Of a DNA stretch of 64,000 nucleotides, positions 29,537 to 39,033 are shown in pieces. Numbering within the stretch: position 1 is the stretch's first letter; the number at the start of each line of letters is the position of its first letter. Where the stretch lies: positions 1,054,001-1,118,000 of the forward strand of contig NZ_JABAIJ010000001.1 of NCBI RefSeq assembly GCF_012641435.1, given 5' to 3'. Both the position numbers and the translations under genes were made by a program. The notes under the pieces are model-generated. The model was given only the letters and a program-made list of their open reading frames with translations. It did not search any database and had not been told where the DNA came from. The DNA is from Rhizobium sp. P38BS-XIX. GTDB lineage: Bacteria; Pseudomonadota; Alphaproteobacteria; Rhizobiales; Rhizobiaceae.

Positions 29537-29628
29537 TATTAAGCTCTCCCTAAGCCGGTACGCACTCCACTATTCAGCAGGTACCCGACCCGCTTCAGCC
29601 ATATGAGGCGTTAGGGTCAGCGCCATCG

Positions 29629-29964
29629 CTATCGCCCGACCTCGTCAAGCATCCGGCGCCCGATGGCAAAGGCGCGCGCATCGCCGCGCTCCATCAAGGC
29701 GTTCGCTATCACCTGTGCCTTCTGTGCCAAATCAGGCAGCCGATCCAGATTGATATTGTCAAGAAGGCGGGTGCCGTAGCGGTCAAGCGCGTCTTCGACA
29801 TTCTCTCGAAGACGCCCTTTCCTTTGTCGATGTTCTGCGCGCATTTCCGCCGCTTGCGATAGGATATTATTGCGACACGCTGCGGGAACTAGAACCTCCA
29901 CCCTCACTAGGTCGGACGCTCCACCACTTTCCCTATATCGCTGGATCCTGTCACGCGCGACCAT
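29629..29964 (-). CDS. Small hypothetical protein, RHH/MazE-like N-terminus
   Basis: A 111-residue charged, mostly helical protein. RDRIQRYRESGG..LVRVEVLVPAACRNNILSQAAEMRAEHR resembles the strand-helix start of ribbon-helix-helix or MazE-type antitoxin-like proteins, but no toxin gene is adjacent. ATG 29964 has a near-perfect AGGAG site; the frame is open to 30015 (TTG) without a site. It lies 69 nt downstream of the HerA-like gene on the same strand. Confidence 0.5.
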   Translation of the reverse strand: MVARDRIQRYRESGGASDLVRVEVLVPAACRNNILSQAAEMRAEHRQRKGRLRENVEDALDRYGTRLLDNINLDRLPDLAQKAQVIANALMERGDARAFAIGRRMLDEVGR

Positions 29965-30033
29965 GAATTCATCTCCTGCGACGATGAATATGAGCGTATC
30001 CCGGATACGGATCAAGAGTGCCCGAATCTCGGG

Positions 30034-31551
30034 CTATTCCGCTGCCGCCTGCTCGCCGCCATGCAGATCGGGCGCATTGGCATCGCCCGGCGCCGTCTGC
30101 GATCCCATATCCGGGAAGGCGACGATGCGCTTGCCGGAAAAATCCGTATGAACGACGACGCTGCCCTGCTCTTCAAAATAGCTCAGCAGCCGGCGCGCAC
30201 GACGGGCCGAATGGGTGCCGTAGGCTCGAGCGATGCGGGCATCGGATGGGCAAGGCTCGCCGCTGATGGCGGCCTTGGCCAGCATCAGGAAAACGCCCTG
30301 CAGATCGTCGGTAACGCTGGTCGAAAGAGACAGTGCCGTTGCCCACTGGTCCGTCGCCATGACCTCATCGTCGGCGCCCGAGCGCGTAATCGCTACGCGG
30401 CGCCGGAATTCCGACAGGCTCATCGGCGCGCCGGGAACGCGGCGCATGCGCAGCCGCACGAGAAACTCTTGATACAGCACCGAATCCGTGCGGAAGCCGG
30501 AGGCCGGATCATCGAGGATCTCCGAAAGAACGGCGATAACCCTCGCCTCTCGGTCCTCGCTCGATATTTCAGGCTGGCTGACCTTGGGTTCCGAAGGCGT
30601 CGGGCTTGCGGCCGGCACGGAGCGGGAAAGCTCGGCCAGAATATCGGTCGTCGGACGCGGCGTCGGCGTTGCACGGCGCACAATGGCTTTCGAAAATTCT
30701 TCGGGGTCCGGCGTAAAGATCAGATCTTCCACATCCTGCGGCGCATCCGGCAGCGGCATCAGTTTCGGGCTGGAAGAGCGCGCCGATGTTTCTACCGTGC
30801 CGATGGTGATCGGCAACGGGCGGCGCGAGAGTGCCGGCCCGAGGGCTACGAAATTGCCGCGCTTCAGATCTCGGAACATCTCGGCCTGGCGGCGGTCCAT
30901 ACCCAGAAGGTCGGCCGCACGTGCCATGTCGATGTCGAGGAAGGTGCGGCCCATCAAGAAGTTGGAGGCCTCGGCCGCAACGTTCTTGGCAAGCTTCGCC
31001 AGGCGCTGCGTGGCGATGACGCCGGCAAGACCGCGCTTTCGGCCACGGCACATCAGATTGGTCATGGCGCCTAGCGACATCTTGCGCGCGTCTTCCGAGA
31101 CGTCGCCGCCGACCGAGGGCGCAAACATCTGCGCTTCGTCGACCACGACCAGCACCGGATACCAGAATTCACGATCGGCATCGAACATGCCATTCAGAAA
31201 CGCGGCTGCTGCGCGCATCTGCTGCTCGATATCGAGCCCTTCAAGCGTCAGTACGCAGGAGACGCGGTGTTGGCGAATACGGTTGGCAATGCCGGCAAGC
31301 TCTGCTTCCGTGCGCTCGCCATCCACGACCACATGCCCGAACTTGTCGGCCAGCGTGACGAAATCGCCTTCGGGATCGATGATGACCTGCTGCACCCATT
31401 GCGCCGACTGTTCGAGCAGGCGCCTCAAAAGATGCGATTTTCCGGAACCGGAATTGCCCTGTACCAGGAGACGCGTCGCCAGCAGCTCCTCGATATCGAG
31501 CTGGGCGCTGGTCCCGCCGGACGCCGTTCCCATGTCGATGCCGACCTGCAA
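30034..31551 (-). CDS. HerA/DUF87-like ATPase
   Basis: A 505-residue P-loop ATPase of the HerA/VirB4/FtsK superfamily. Walker A is QGNSGSGKSH (31-40), IIDPEGDFVTLAD follows, Walker B is VLVVVDEAQMF (133-143), and RGRKRGLAGVIATQRLAKL is the conserved arginine/sensor stretch. The C-terminal 230 residues contain a Pro/Ser-rich linker (about 310-345) and a helical domain. HerA works with NurA in DNA end resection in archaea; no nurA is nearby, so the role is open. I chose TTG 31551, preceded by AGGGGAAG; an upstream TTG (31578) lacks a site. Confidence 0.72.
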   Translation of the reverse strand: MQVGIDMGTASGGTSAQLDIEELLATRLLVQGNSGSGKSHLLRRLLEQSAQWVQQVIIDPEGDFVTLADKFGHVVVDGERTEAELAGIANRIRQHRVSCVLTLEGLDIEQQMRAAAAFLNGMFDADREFWYPVLVVVDEAQMFAPSVGGDVSEDARKMSLGAMTNLMCRGRKRGLAGVIATQRLAKLAKNVAAEASNFLMGRTFLDIDMARAADLLGMDRRQAEMFRDLKRGNFVALGPALSRRPLPITIGTVETSARSSSPKLMPLPDAPQDVEDLIFTPDPEEFSKAIVRRATPTPRPTTDILAELSRSVPAASPTPSEPKVSQPEISSEDREARVIAVLSEILDDPASGFRTDSVLYQEFLVRLRMRRVPGAPMSLSEFRRRVAITRSGADDEVMATDQWATALSLSTSVTDDLQGVFLMLAKAAISGEPCPSDARIARAYGTHSARRARRLLSYFEEQGSVVVHTDFSGKRIVAFPDMGSQTAPGDANAPDLHGGEQAAAE

Positions 31552-31682
31552 TGCACTTCCCCTATGAGCGAGAATCAAACGCGGATGCCTGTCCCATCTT
31601 TCTGAAAGGACGCGTCTCCGTCTAGCAAAGATTTACAAGTTTCGCGCCCGTGGATTGAAGAAACCCACAGGCGATTGCGATA

Positions 31683-32828
31683 TCAGCGAAACCGCAGATT
31701 GGCCCGAGACAGCTGGCTGACGGAAGTGCAACCCATGAGCTTCATGTCGCGCTCCACTTCGGTGCGCAGGTGCCGCAGCGCCCGTTCCACGCCCGCCTGA
31801 CCGGCAGCGGCCAGCGGATAGAGATAGAAGCGACCGAGACCGACTGCCTTGGCGCCAAGCGACAACGCCTTCAATACATGCGTGCCGCGCTGGACGCCGC
31901 CATCCATCACCACATCGATGCGGTGGCCGACGGCGTCGACGATCTCGGCAAGCTGATCGAATGCGGAGCGAGAACCGTCCAGCTGCCGGCCGCCGTGGTT
32001 GGACAGCACGATACCGGTGCATCCGATATCGACGGCGCGCTTGGCATCCTCGACCGACATGATGCCCTTCAGGCAAAATTGCCCGTCCCAGAGCTTGACC
32101 ATCTCGGCCACGTCGTTCCAGTTCATCGACGGATCGAGCATCTCGGTGAAATATTTGCCGATCGACATGGCGCCGCCGCTCATATCCACATACTCGTCCA
32201 GCTGCGGCAGGCGGAACTTCTCGTGCGTCACATAATTCAGCGCCCAGGCGGGCTTGATGGCAAACTGCGTAAGTCCCGCCAGATTGAGCTTGAACGGGAT
32301 AGAAAATCCGGTGCGAAGATCGCGCTCGCGATTGCCGCCGGTGATGCTGTCGACCGTCAGCATCATGACGTTGACGCCGGCCTCCTTCGCCCGCGCCATC
32401 ATCGCCCGGTTCAGGCCGCGGTCCTTGTGGAAATAAAACTGATAGACCTGCGGTCCCGCATGCTTCTTGCGGACTTCCTCAAGACTGACAGTGCCGAGCG
32501 AGGAAACGCCGAACATGGTGCCGAGCGAGGCGGCAGCGGCTGCAACCGCGTTCTCGCCCTGATGATGGAACAGCCGCTGCAAGGCCGTCGGGGAGCAGTA
32601 GAACGGCGTCGCAAGCTTTTGTCCCATGACGGTGACAGACATGTCGATCTCGCTGACGCCGCGCAGGACGTTGGGAACGAGATCGCAACTCTCGAAGCTC
32701 GAAGTATTCCGACGCAGTGTTACCTCGTCGTCGGCAGCACCGTCGATATAGTTGAAGATCGGACCGGGAAGACGCTTTTTCGCAAGAAGACGAAAATCAT
32801 GAAAATTGTGGCATTCACGCAGGCGCAT
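31683..32828 (-). CDS. lldD: FMN-dependent alpha-hydroxy-acid oxidase/dehydrogenase (lactate dehydrogenase LldD-like)
   Basis: 381 residues, TIM barrel. GPIFNYIDGAADDEVTLRRN (N-terminal), SLGTVSLEEVRKK, the active-site SNHGGRQLDGSRSAFDQL with catalytic His and Arg, and VVMDGGVQRGTHVLKALSLGAKAVGLGR (FMN phosphate) are all present. It oxidises L-lactate or a related 2-hydroxy acid; the exact substrate is not fixed by these motifs. ATG 32828 has a GAGGCG upstream; starts at 32849 and 32843 lack sites. It is not in an obvious lct operon. Confidence 0.87.
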   Translation of the reverse strand: MRLRECHNFHDFRLLAKKRLPGPIFNYIDGAADDEVTLRRNTSSFESCDLVPNVLRGVSEIDMSVTVMGQKLATPFYCSPTALQRLFHHQGENAVAAAAASLGTMFGVSSLGTVSLEEVRKKHAGPQVYQFYFHKDRGLNRAMMARAKEAGVNVMMLTVDSITGGNRERDLRTGFSIPFKLNLAGLTQFAIKPAWALNYVTHEKFRLPQLDEYVDMSGGAMSIGKYFTEMLDPSMNWNDVAEMVKLWDGQFCLKGIMSVEDAKRAVDIGCTGIVLSNHGGRQLDGSRSAFDQLAEIVDAVGHRIDVVMDGGVQRGTHVLKALSLGAKAVGLGRFYLYPLAAAGQAGVERALRHLRTEVERDMKLMGCTSVSQLSRANLRFR

Positions 32829-32901
32829 AGTTCGCCTCGACATTTTCAAAAGACATCAATTATCAAACTCCCACTATCCCGCCATTCAGCCCGCTGCTGC
32901 A

Positions 32902-33366
32902 TCAAAGCCGGTGCAAACGCGCTTCCCATTTGTAGAGCACATCCGGCTCCTTTTCCTCATTGCCTGCGCCGTCCGACTCGTCAACCATGAAGAAGCCGTG
33001 CTTTTCGTAAAAGCGGCGCGCGGGCCCGTTTCTTTGGAATGTCCAGAGCGAAAGCACAGGATAAGCGGACTTGGCGACATCGAGCAGACGGCTGCCGATA
33101 CCCCGCCCTTGCGCCTCGGGCAGAATGTAAAGCTGCTCGATCCAATCCTCGAGAAAGGCGATGACGCCAACCAGGCGACCCCCCTCTTCCGCGCCCCAGA
33201 TCTGGCAATCCTTGAAGACGACCGCGCTCCAGAAGCCGACATCCTCTTCCGGCGTATGAAGCCCGGCAAGCGTCGGCAGCCGCTCGTTGAAGGACGCGCG
33301 ATGGACAGTAGCAGCAGCCGGCATGTCCGCGAATTCGAGTTTACGCAGTGAAATTTTATCAGCCAT
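32902..33366 (-). CDS. GNAT family N-acetyltransferase
   Basis: This 154-residue acyltransferase has the acetyl-CoA-binding motif A (LYILPEAQGRGIGSRLLDVAK) and the later FYEKHGFFMV, typical of GNAT enzymes acting on small molecules or protein N-termini. The substrate is unknown. It starts 2 nt after the murI stop (TGACGATG), so it is translationally coupled to murI. Confidence 0.85.
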   Translation of the reverse strand: MADKISLRKLEFADMPAAATVHRASFNERLPTLAGLHTPEEDVGFWSAVVFKDCQIWGAEEGGRLVGVIAFLEDWIEQLYILPEAQGRGIGSRLLDVAKSAYPVLSLWTFQRNGPARRFYEKHGFFMVDESDGAGNEEKEPDVLYKWEARLHRL

Positions 33367-33368
33367 CG

Positions 33369-34169
33369 TCAAGCCTTGAGCCCAAAACCCTGCATCAGCC
33401 GGCGGGTGGGGAAATCCGGCGCACCGGAGGTGAAAACCGCAAAATCGAAATTATCCGGATGGACGGCATCGGCCGCCTGCGGCACAAGGCTGCGGGCGCG
33501 CCTTGCGATCGCTTCGGCCGGATCCAGCCAATCGACCGGCCATGGCGCAAGCCGGCGGAAAATATTGGCCATGAACGGGTAGTGCGTGCAGGCGAGCACG
33601 ACGATATCGGTCTTGCGACCATCCATCTCGACGAAACACTGATCGATTTCCGTCACGACGGCTTCGTCGGCAATCGCATCGCCACGAATGTAGCTTTCGG
33701 CCAGGCGGGCCAGATTTTCAGACCCAACGAGCCGAACATGACATTGGGTCGCGAAAGACTGGATTAAGTCACGCGTGTAGGCGCGCTTGACGGTGCCTGG
33801 CGTTGCCAGCACCGAGACGAGGCCGGAACGCGTCCTCTCCGCCGCCGGCTTGATGGCCGGCACGGTTCCGACGAATGTCATCTGGGGGAATGCCGCCCGC
33901 AGATCGGCGCCCACAAGCGTAAATGCCGTATTGCACGCAATGATGCAGACTTCCGGATCGTATTGCGTGAGGAGCTTTGCGAAGAGATCGACGATGCGCT
34001 CCCTTAGCGCCTGCTCCTCCCATCCACCATAGGGAAAGCCGGCATCGTCGGCGATGTAGACGAAACCGCGCTCCGGCATCAGCACCCGCGCCTCGCGCAG
34101 CACGGTCAAACCGCCAATTCCGGAATCGAAGACAAGAACCGGTTTCAGCTCATTCGCCGTTGCTGTCAT
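33369..34169 (-). CDS. murI: Glutamate racemase
   Basis: Makes D-glutamate for peptidoglycan. 266 residues. [15 protein letters not shown] (catalytic Asp), IIACNTA (Cys79) and [10 protein letters not shown] (Cys194, His196) give the two-cysteine mechanism. The start lies inside the 3' end of the upstream rRNA/tRNA methyltransferase gene (20-nt overlap), and the GNAT gene follows after 2 nt, so trmJ-like, murI and GNAT form one operon. Confidence 0.94.
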   Translation of the reverse strand: MTATANELKPVLVFDSGIGGLTVLREARVLMPERGFVYIADDAGFPYGGWEEQALRERIVDLFAKLLTQYDPEVCIIACNTAFTLVGADLRAAFPQMTFVGTVPAIKPAAERTRSGLVSVLATPGTVKRAYTRDLIQSFATQCHVRLVGSENLARLAESYIRGDAIADEAVVTEIDQCFVEMDGRKTDIVVLACTHYPFMANIFRRLAPWPVDWLDPAEAIARRARSLVPQAADAVHPDNFDFAVFTSGAPDFPTRRLMQGFGLKA

Positions 34170-34992
34170 CGCTGCTGGTTTCCTTGGGTGCCTGGGAAGA
34201 CCTGGGATGCGAGCCGCTGCCGCGCGGAGAGTTGCGCGTGAAACGGTCGAGAGACGAGATCACCCCGCGAAGGACGCTGATTTCCTGTTCGGTGAACGCC
34301 CGGCGCGAGAGGACAGCCCGGAGATTGTCGACCATTTTCGGCTTTTTCCCGGCGGGATGGAAATAATTACGGGCATCCAAAGCCTCCTCGAGTTGGTCGA
34401 AGAGGCCGAAGAGCTGATCCTTGGTCGAAGGCCGCTGCTCGATCGCCTGGAAAGGCACCTCGGCAACATCCTCCATGCCCGATTTCATCCACTCATAGGA
34501 CATCAGGAGCACCGCCTGCGCGATGTTCAGCGACGCAAAGGCCGGATTGACGGGGAAGGTGACGATTTCGTCGGCAAGCGCCACTTCCTCGTTCGTCAGC
34601 CCCCAACGCTCGCGGCCGAAAAGAATGCCCGTGCCCTCGCCCGCCTTGAATTTCGTGCGAAGCGTTTCGGCGGCAACGACGGGCGAACGCACCGGCTTGT
34701 AGCCATCGCGCTCGCGCGCAGTCGTCGCATAGACAAAATTGAGATCGGCGATCGCCTGCTCCAGCGTCTCATAGACCTTCGTCGCTTCGATGATATGATC
34801 CGCCTTCGAAGCCGTTGCCTGAGCGCGCTCATTTGGCCAGCCATCGCGCGGATTGACCAGACGCAACTCCACAAGGCCGAAATTCGCCATGGCGCGCGCC
34901 ACCATGCCGATATTCTCACCCATCTGCGGCTCGACCAGAATGATGGCCGGTCCTTCAGCCAGAAGTGGACGTTCGCTGTTCGTGCCTGCCAT
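34150..34992 (-). CDS. SpoU/TrmJ-type RNA 2'-O-methyltransferase
   Basis: A 280-residue SPOUT methyltransferase. [47 protein letters not shown] and [17 protein letters not shown] are motifs 1-3 of the TrmJ (tRNA Cm32/Um32) branch. It methylates a ribose of tRNA (inferred). The C-terminal 40 residues are Ser/Arg-rich and probably disordered. First gene of the operon with murI. Confidence 0.9.
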   Translation of the reverse strand: MAGTNSERPLLAEGPAIILVEPQMGENIGMVARAMANFGLVELRLVNPRDGWPNERAQATASKADHIIEATKVYETLEQAIADLNFVYATTARERDGYKPVRSPVVAAETLRTKFKAGEGTGILFGRERWGLTNEEVALADEIVTFPVNPAFASLNIAQAVLLMSYEWMKSGMEDVAEVPFQAIEQRPSTKDQLFGLFDQLEEALDARNYFHPAGKKPKMVDNLRAVLSRRAFTEQEISVLRGVISSLDRFTRNSPRGSGSHPRSSQAPKETSSDDSNGE

Positions 34993-35033
34993 GATGCTTA
35001 GTTCTCCGCGCGCGATCTCCGTCGCGCCAGTTC

Positions 35034-35140
35034 GAGCATGCTCCCGAAAAGTATCAGCGGTTGCCGGAGGATATCATGCTTTATTTGCCGTTTCTGGAGC
35101 GGATGATGTCGGATCCATTCAACCTGACATCATCCGGCTC
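35034..35140. repeat. Rhizobial two-hairpin intergenic palindrome (degenerate)
   Basis: The element starts GAGCATG and has an inner CATGCT, with CCGAAAAGT..CGGTTGCCGG between, then GAGC-GGATGATGTC (35097-35110) and GACATCATCC-GGCTC (35126-35140), a perfect 10-bp stem with a 15-nt loop. This double-palindrome layout resembles a dispersed intergenic element I know from Rhizobium and Agrobacterium genomes (RIME-like). It sits in the 216-nt gap upstream of the trmJ-like gene. Assignment is from memory of the pattern. Confidence 0.55.
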
Positions 35141-35208
35141 AGGCTCGCAATAACGAGACACCGGCCACTCGGCAAGGTTTTTACGCGTCACCCGGCGGTG
35201 ACTTTGCC

Positions 35209-35817
35209 TTATTGCTGCGGCTTTGCCGGCGGCGCCTGGTCCGTGGACGGTTGTTTCTGATCGGCAGGTTGCTGCTGCTGTTGCTTCACGAGATCCTGCA
35301 TCACGCTCTTGAGCGAACTCGGGCTGCCATTGTCGTCGTTCGTGACGATGTCGTCGATGACGGGTTTTCCCGCTTCCTGGATCACTTCGAAACGCACTGT
35401 CGTCGTCTTCTGATAGTCGGCGTCCGATCCCATGCAGGTGGATTTCTTGAAGGTCGCCAGCACTTCCGTCACATCGCCTTTCGGCGGCTGGGCAGCCAGC
35501 TTCACGTCTTCCAGCGGACAGGCGTCCTGGGCATTGACGATGACGTCATAGTCGAACGGCGAAATCCCATCCTCATCGGCGGCCGGAAACTGCGCTGCCG
35601 CCTGGTATTTCGCTGCAAAATCCTTGCTGTAGACGTCCTTCAGCTTGCTCTCGTCGAAAATGTCCTGCCAGTCGCTATCCCCGCCTGCCCAGTTCGAGAC
35701 GGTCGCATCCATGATGACCTTGACCGGCGTCGTCGCATCGGCGGCCCACGCCATGGCGGCGCCAAGCGAGAGCTGAAAGAGCGTAAAGGCAAATGCGGAG
35801 GCGGCAAATTTCTGCAT
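35209..35817 (-). CDS. Hypothetical secreted protein
   Basis: A 202-residue protein with a signal peptide (MQKFAASAFAFTLFQLSLG, cleavage near AWAA, about residue 26). The mature part contains two cysteines (DACPLED and STCMGSD), probably a disulfide. The pattern of YSKDFAAKYQAA early and VRFEVIQEAGKPVIDDIVT late is reminiscent of small periplasmic DUF3828-like/NTF2-like proteins, but I am not sure. The C-terminus is Gln/Pro-rich (KQQQQQPADQKQP). Divergent from icd. Confidence 0.65.
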   Translation of the reverse strand: MQKFAASAFAFTLFQLSLGAAMAWAADATTPVKVIMDATVSNWAGGDSDWQDIFDESKLKDVYSKDFAAKYQAAAQFPAADEDGISPFDYDVIVNAQDACPLEDVKLAAQPPKGDVTEVLATFKKSTCMGSDADYQKTTTVRFEVIQEAGKPVIDDIVTNDDNGSPSSLKSVMQDLVKQQQQQPADQKQPSTDQAPPAKPQQ

Positions 35818-36039
35818 GGTATGATTCCGTTGCGACAGGCAAAACACCGGCGACATTAGACCCATCGATCGCTTTGGCAATGGCCTGATCTTAAAAAGCG
35901 CCGTGTGTCACGAATGATCAAAAACGCGATGTCGAAGGCTCTAGCGGCTTTGCGTTCCGCACTTGCGGTGCTATAGCGCTCGGGACTTCACATTACCCAC
36001 AGGACCATTCGGTCCCATCAGCTTAAACGAGGCAGAAGT

Positions 36040-37254
36040 ATGAAGAAGATCAAGGTCGCGAACCCCGTTGCCGATCTCGATGGCGATGAAATGACTCGCA
36101 TCATCTGGCAGTTTATCAAAGACAAACTGATCCATCCTTACCTCGACATCGATATCGACTACTACGACCTCTCGGTCGAGAACCGCGACGCGACCAACGA
36201 TCAGGTTACCGTCGACGCCGCCAACGCCATCAAGAAGCACGGCGTCGGCATCAAGTGCGCGACGATCACGCCGGACGAAGACCGCGTCAAGGAATTCAAC
36301 CTCAAGCAAATGTGGAAGAGCCCGAACGGCACGATCCGCAACATCCTCGGCGGCGTCATCTTCCGCGAGCCGATCATCTGCAACAATGTACCGCGCCTCG
36401 TCCCTGGCTGGACCAAGCCGATCGTGGTCGGCCGTCATGCCTTCGGCGACCAGTACCGCGCGACCGACTTCAAATTCCCGGGCAAGGGCAAGCTGACCAT
36501 CAAGTTCGTCGGCGAAGATGGCGAAGTCATCGAAAAGGAAGTCTTCAACGCTCCGGGCGCCGGCGTTGCCATGGCCATGTACAATCTCGACGAGTCGATC
36601 CGCGAATTCGCGCGCGCTTCGATGATGTACGGCCTGATGCGCAAGTGGCCTGTCTACCTGTCCACGAAGAACACCATTCTCAAGGCCTATGACGGTCGCT
36701 TCAAGGACATCTTCGAAGAAGTCTATCAGACCGAATTCAAGGCGCAGTTCGACGAAGCCGGCATCACCTACGAACACCGCCTGATCGACGACATGGTTGC
36801 CTCGGCTCTCAAGTGGTCCGGCGGCTATGTCTGGGCTTGCAAGAACTACGACGGCGACGTTCAGTCCGACACGGTTGCCCAGGGCTTCGGCTCGCTCGGC
36901 CTGATGACCTCGGTTCTCTTGACGCCGGATGGCAAGACGGTCGAAGCCGAAGCCGCACACGGCACGGTGACACGTCACTATCGCCAGCACCAGAAGGGCC
37001 AGGAAACCTCGACGAACTCGATCGCTTCGATCTTCGCCTGGACCCGTGGCCTCGCGCATCGCGCCAAGCTCGACGACAATGCCGAACTCGCAAAGTTCGC
37101 GTCCACGCTCGAAAAGGTCTGCGTCGACACCGTCGAAGCCGGCTTCATGACCAAGGACCTGGCGCTGCTTATCGGTCCGGATCAGCCGTGGCTCTCGACC
37201 ACCGCGTTCCTCGACAAGATCGACGAAAACCTCAAGAAGGCCATGGCTGCTTAA
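36040..37254 (+). CDS. icd: Isocitrate dehydrogenase (NADP+), dimeric eukaryote-like type
   Basis: Converts isocitrate to 2-oxoglutarate and CO2 in the TCA cycle. 404 residues. [36 protein letters not shown] (substrate binding) and [21 protein letters not shown] with [19 protein letters not shown] (NADP-binding) are typical of the homodimeric type II NADP enzymes found in alphaproteobacteria. ATG 36040 is at a GAGGCAGAAGT site. A terminator follows. Confidence 0.96.
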   Translation: MKKIKVANPVADLDGDEMTRIIWQFIKDKLIHPYLDIDIDYYDLSVENRDATNDQVTVDAANAIKKHGVGIKCATITPDEDRVKEFNLKQMWKSPNGTIRNILGGVIFREPIICNNVPRLVPGWTKPIVVGRHAFGDQYRATDFKFPGKGKLTIKFVGEDGEVIEKEVFNAPGAGVAMAMYNLDESIREFARASMMYGLMRKWPVYLSTKNTILKAYDGRFKDIFEEVYQTEFKAQFDEAGITYEHRLIDDMVASALKWSGGYVWACKNYDGDVQSDTVAQGFGSLGLMTSVLLTPDGKTVEAEAAHGTVTRHYRQHQKGQETSTNSIASIFAWTRGLAHRAKLDDNAELAKFASTLEKVCVDTVEAGFMTKDLALLIGPDQPWLSTTAFLDKIDENLKKAMAA

Positions 37255-37277
37255 GCCTTTCGCCATCAAAATCTTTG

Positions 37278-37308
37278 AAAACCCGGCCTCCGCGCTGGGT
37301 TTTCTTTT
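37278..37308 (+). terminator. Terminator of icd
   Basis: AAAACCC (37278-37284) pairs with GGGTTTT (37297-37303), 23 nt after the icd stop, and is followed by CTTTT. The loop contains extra GC pairing. Confidence 0.7.
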
Positions 37309-37374
37309 GCCTGAAATCTTGCCGTTGCAGCCGACCGGTGGCAAAAATGCCTGCATCACATGGGGGAGAAAGAA

Positions 37375-38001
37375 ATGGCCGAAGAACTCGTTTTCTACAC
37401 CAACCCGATGTCACGCGGACGCATCGCCCGCTGGATGCTCGAGGAGACCGGCCAGCCCTATCGCACCGAATACCTCGACTACGGTACAACGATGAAGGCG
37501 CCCGAATACCTGTCGTTAAACCCCATGGGAAAGGTGCCGGCCATCAAGCACGGCGATACCGTTGTCACCGAGGGGGCGGCCATCTGCGCTTATCTGGCTG
37601 AAACCTTTCCGGAGGCGGGTCTTGCGCCGACGGCTTCGGAGCGCGGCCGCTATTTTCGCTGGATGTTCTTTGCCGCCGGACCGTTCGAAACCGCAGTGAC
37701 CAATCGTGCGCTTGGCTTCGAAGTGCCGCCGGAACGTCTGCGCATGGCAGGCTGCGGCAGTTTCGCGAATGTGCTCGATGCCATGGAACACGCGGTCACA
37801 ACCTCGCCCTACATCGCCGGCGACCGCTTTACCGCCGCCGATGTCTATGTCGGCTCGCATGTTGGCTATGGTCTGAACTTCGGGACAATCGAAAAGCGAC
37901 CGGCTTTCATCGACTACTGGAACCGCGTGAGTGACCGCGACGCCTACCGCCGCGGCAACGAAATCGATAATGCGGCCATGCCGAAGCCGGCTAACATCTG
38001 A
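37375..38001 (+). CDS. Glutathione S-transferase family protein
   Basis: 208 residues. The thioredoxin-like N-terminal domain has NPMSRGRIARWMLEETG (Ser as likely catalytic residue), NPMGKVPAIKHGD (cis-Pro) and TEGAAICAYLAE (glutathione gamma-glutamyl binding); an all-helical C-terminal domain follows (YIAGDRFTAADVYVG). The substrate is unknown. ATG 37375 has a strong GGGGGAG; the in-frame ATG at 37360 lies within that site and is unlikely. Convergent with the AraC-type gene. Confidence 0.88.
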   Translation: MAEELVFYTNPMSRGRIARWMLEETGQPYRTEYLDYGTTMKAPEYLSLNPMGKVPAIKHGDTVVTEGAAICAYLAETFPEAGLAPTASERGRYFRWMFFAAGPFETAVTNRALGFEVPPERLRMAGCGSFANVLDAMEHAVTTSPYIAGDRFTAADVYVGSHVGYGLNFGTIEKRPAFIDYWNRVSDRDAYRRGNEIDNAAMPKPANI

Positions 38002-38045
38002 CAATAGGGGTAGCGAACGAAAATCCGCTACCGGGCACTGCTCCC

Positions 38046-38897
38046 TTATTGCAGCGGCATGTAAATGTCCGTCAACAGCTCCGTTGGCGGAACGTCACGC
38101 GGATTGTTGATATAGTCCTCGAACATCACGGTATCGCGGAGTTGACGCCCGGATGCGGGCAACCACTCGGCATATAGCCATTGGTAGGCCTTGTGCATGT
38201 TCGCATAAGGCCCCTTGTGGCGCAGCACCGCATATTCGCCGCCGTCCAGCGAGCGGCGCTCCAGCGGCGCATCCACACTTGTTCCCTCGCCGGCGGTTAC
38301 GCAGGCATAGGAGCGCAGCTTATCGGCTTCCACGACATCCGGATCGTCGAGATAGATGCCGATCATGCGCATATCTGGGACCGCGAGCCCTCGGGCGAAG
38401 ATGGTGCCGAACAAGGTTTCGAAAGCTTGGCCGATCTGCATGTAGGAGCCGCGATGGGCGACACCGACCAGTAACATGGGTGAAATGGTGCGAAGCGTAA
38501 CGTCGAACAAGAGCGTGATCCTTCCTTGGGTGCCGGGTTCGAAGATCGTGTGGCTTCCCTCATTCCGATATCGCGCCGGCGGCATGCCGTAGACGGATTT
38601 AAAGATGCGGTTGAACGATTGGAGATTGGGATAGCCCGACCGCCTTGCAATGTCGTTGACGGATAGACAGGTGTTGACGAGATCGCCGGCGGCGCGATGC
38701 AGCCGCAGCCGCTTGACGGTCGCCGCTGCCGTTTCGCCATAGATCGCCCGATAGATCCTGTGCCAATGATAGCTGGACATGCAGGCGATTTCGGCGAGCT
38801 TCTCCATATCGAGATCATCGTCCAGATGCTCATGGATATAGGCAGAAACCCGCCGCAACCGGGTTTCGTAAAGCGCCCACGCCGTTCCACCACTCAT
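38046..38897 (-). CDS. AraC-family regulator with GyrI-like effector domain
   Basis: A 283-residue regulator with two HTH motifs in the N-terminal 110 residues (LAEIACMSSYHWHRIYRAIYGE; DIARRSGYPNLQSFNRIFKSVYGMPPARYR), then a GyrI/SbmC-like effector-binding domain (about 120-283, ending YINNPRDVPPTELLTDIYMPL). Rob/MarA-type proteins with this order activate efflux and detoxification genes after binding lipophilic cations. No target gene is obvious; the neighbouring GST gene is a candidate. ATG 38897 is used. Confidence 0.87.
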   Translation of the reverse strand: MSGGTAWALYETRLRRVSAYIHEHLDDDLDMEKLAEIACMSSYHWHRIYRAIYGETAAATVKRLRLHRAAGDLVNTCLSVNDIARRSGYPNLQSFNRIFKSVYGMPPARYRNEGSHTIFEPGTQGRITLLFDVTLRTISPMLLVGVAHRGSYMQIGQAFETLFGTIFARGLAVPDMRMIGIYLDDPDVVEADKLRSYACVTAGEGTSVDAPLERRSLDGGEYAVLRHKGPYANMHKAYQWLYAEWLPASGRQLRDTVMFEDYINNPRDVPPTELLTDIYMPLQ

Positions 38898-38974
38898 GTC
38901 AAACCCCTTGCAAATCGATCGGCCCGACAAGACCATAACCCGATTTGACAAATCCTGCGGAGTTGCCTGGACAA

Positions 38975-39008
38975 AGAAAAATGGCGGACACCGAAGCATC
39001 CGCCATTT
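38975..39008 (-). terminator. Terminator of alaS
   Basis: Read on the minus strand: AAATGGCGGA pairs with TCCGCCATTT (38999-39008 and 38978-38987, 11-nt loop), 25 nt after the alaS stop, followed by TTCTTTG. Confidence 0.8.
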
Positions 39009-39033
39009 CTATTAGAAATAAGAAATCAGCATA

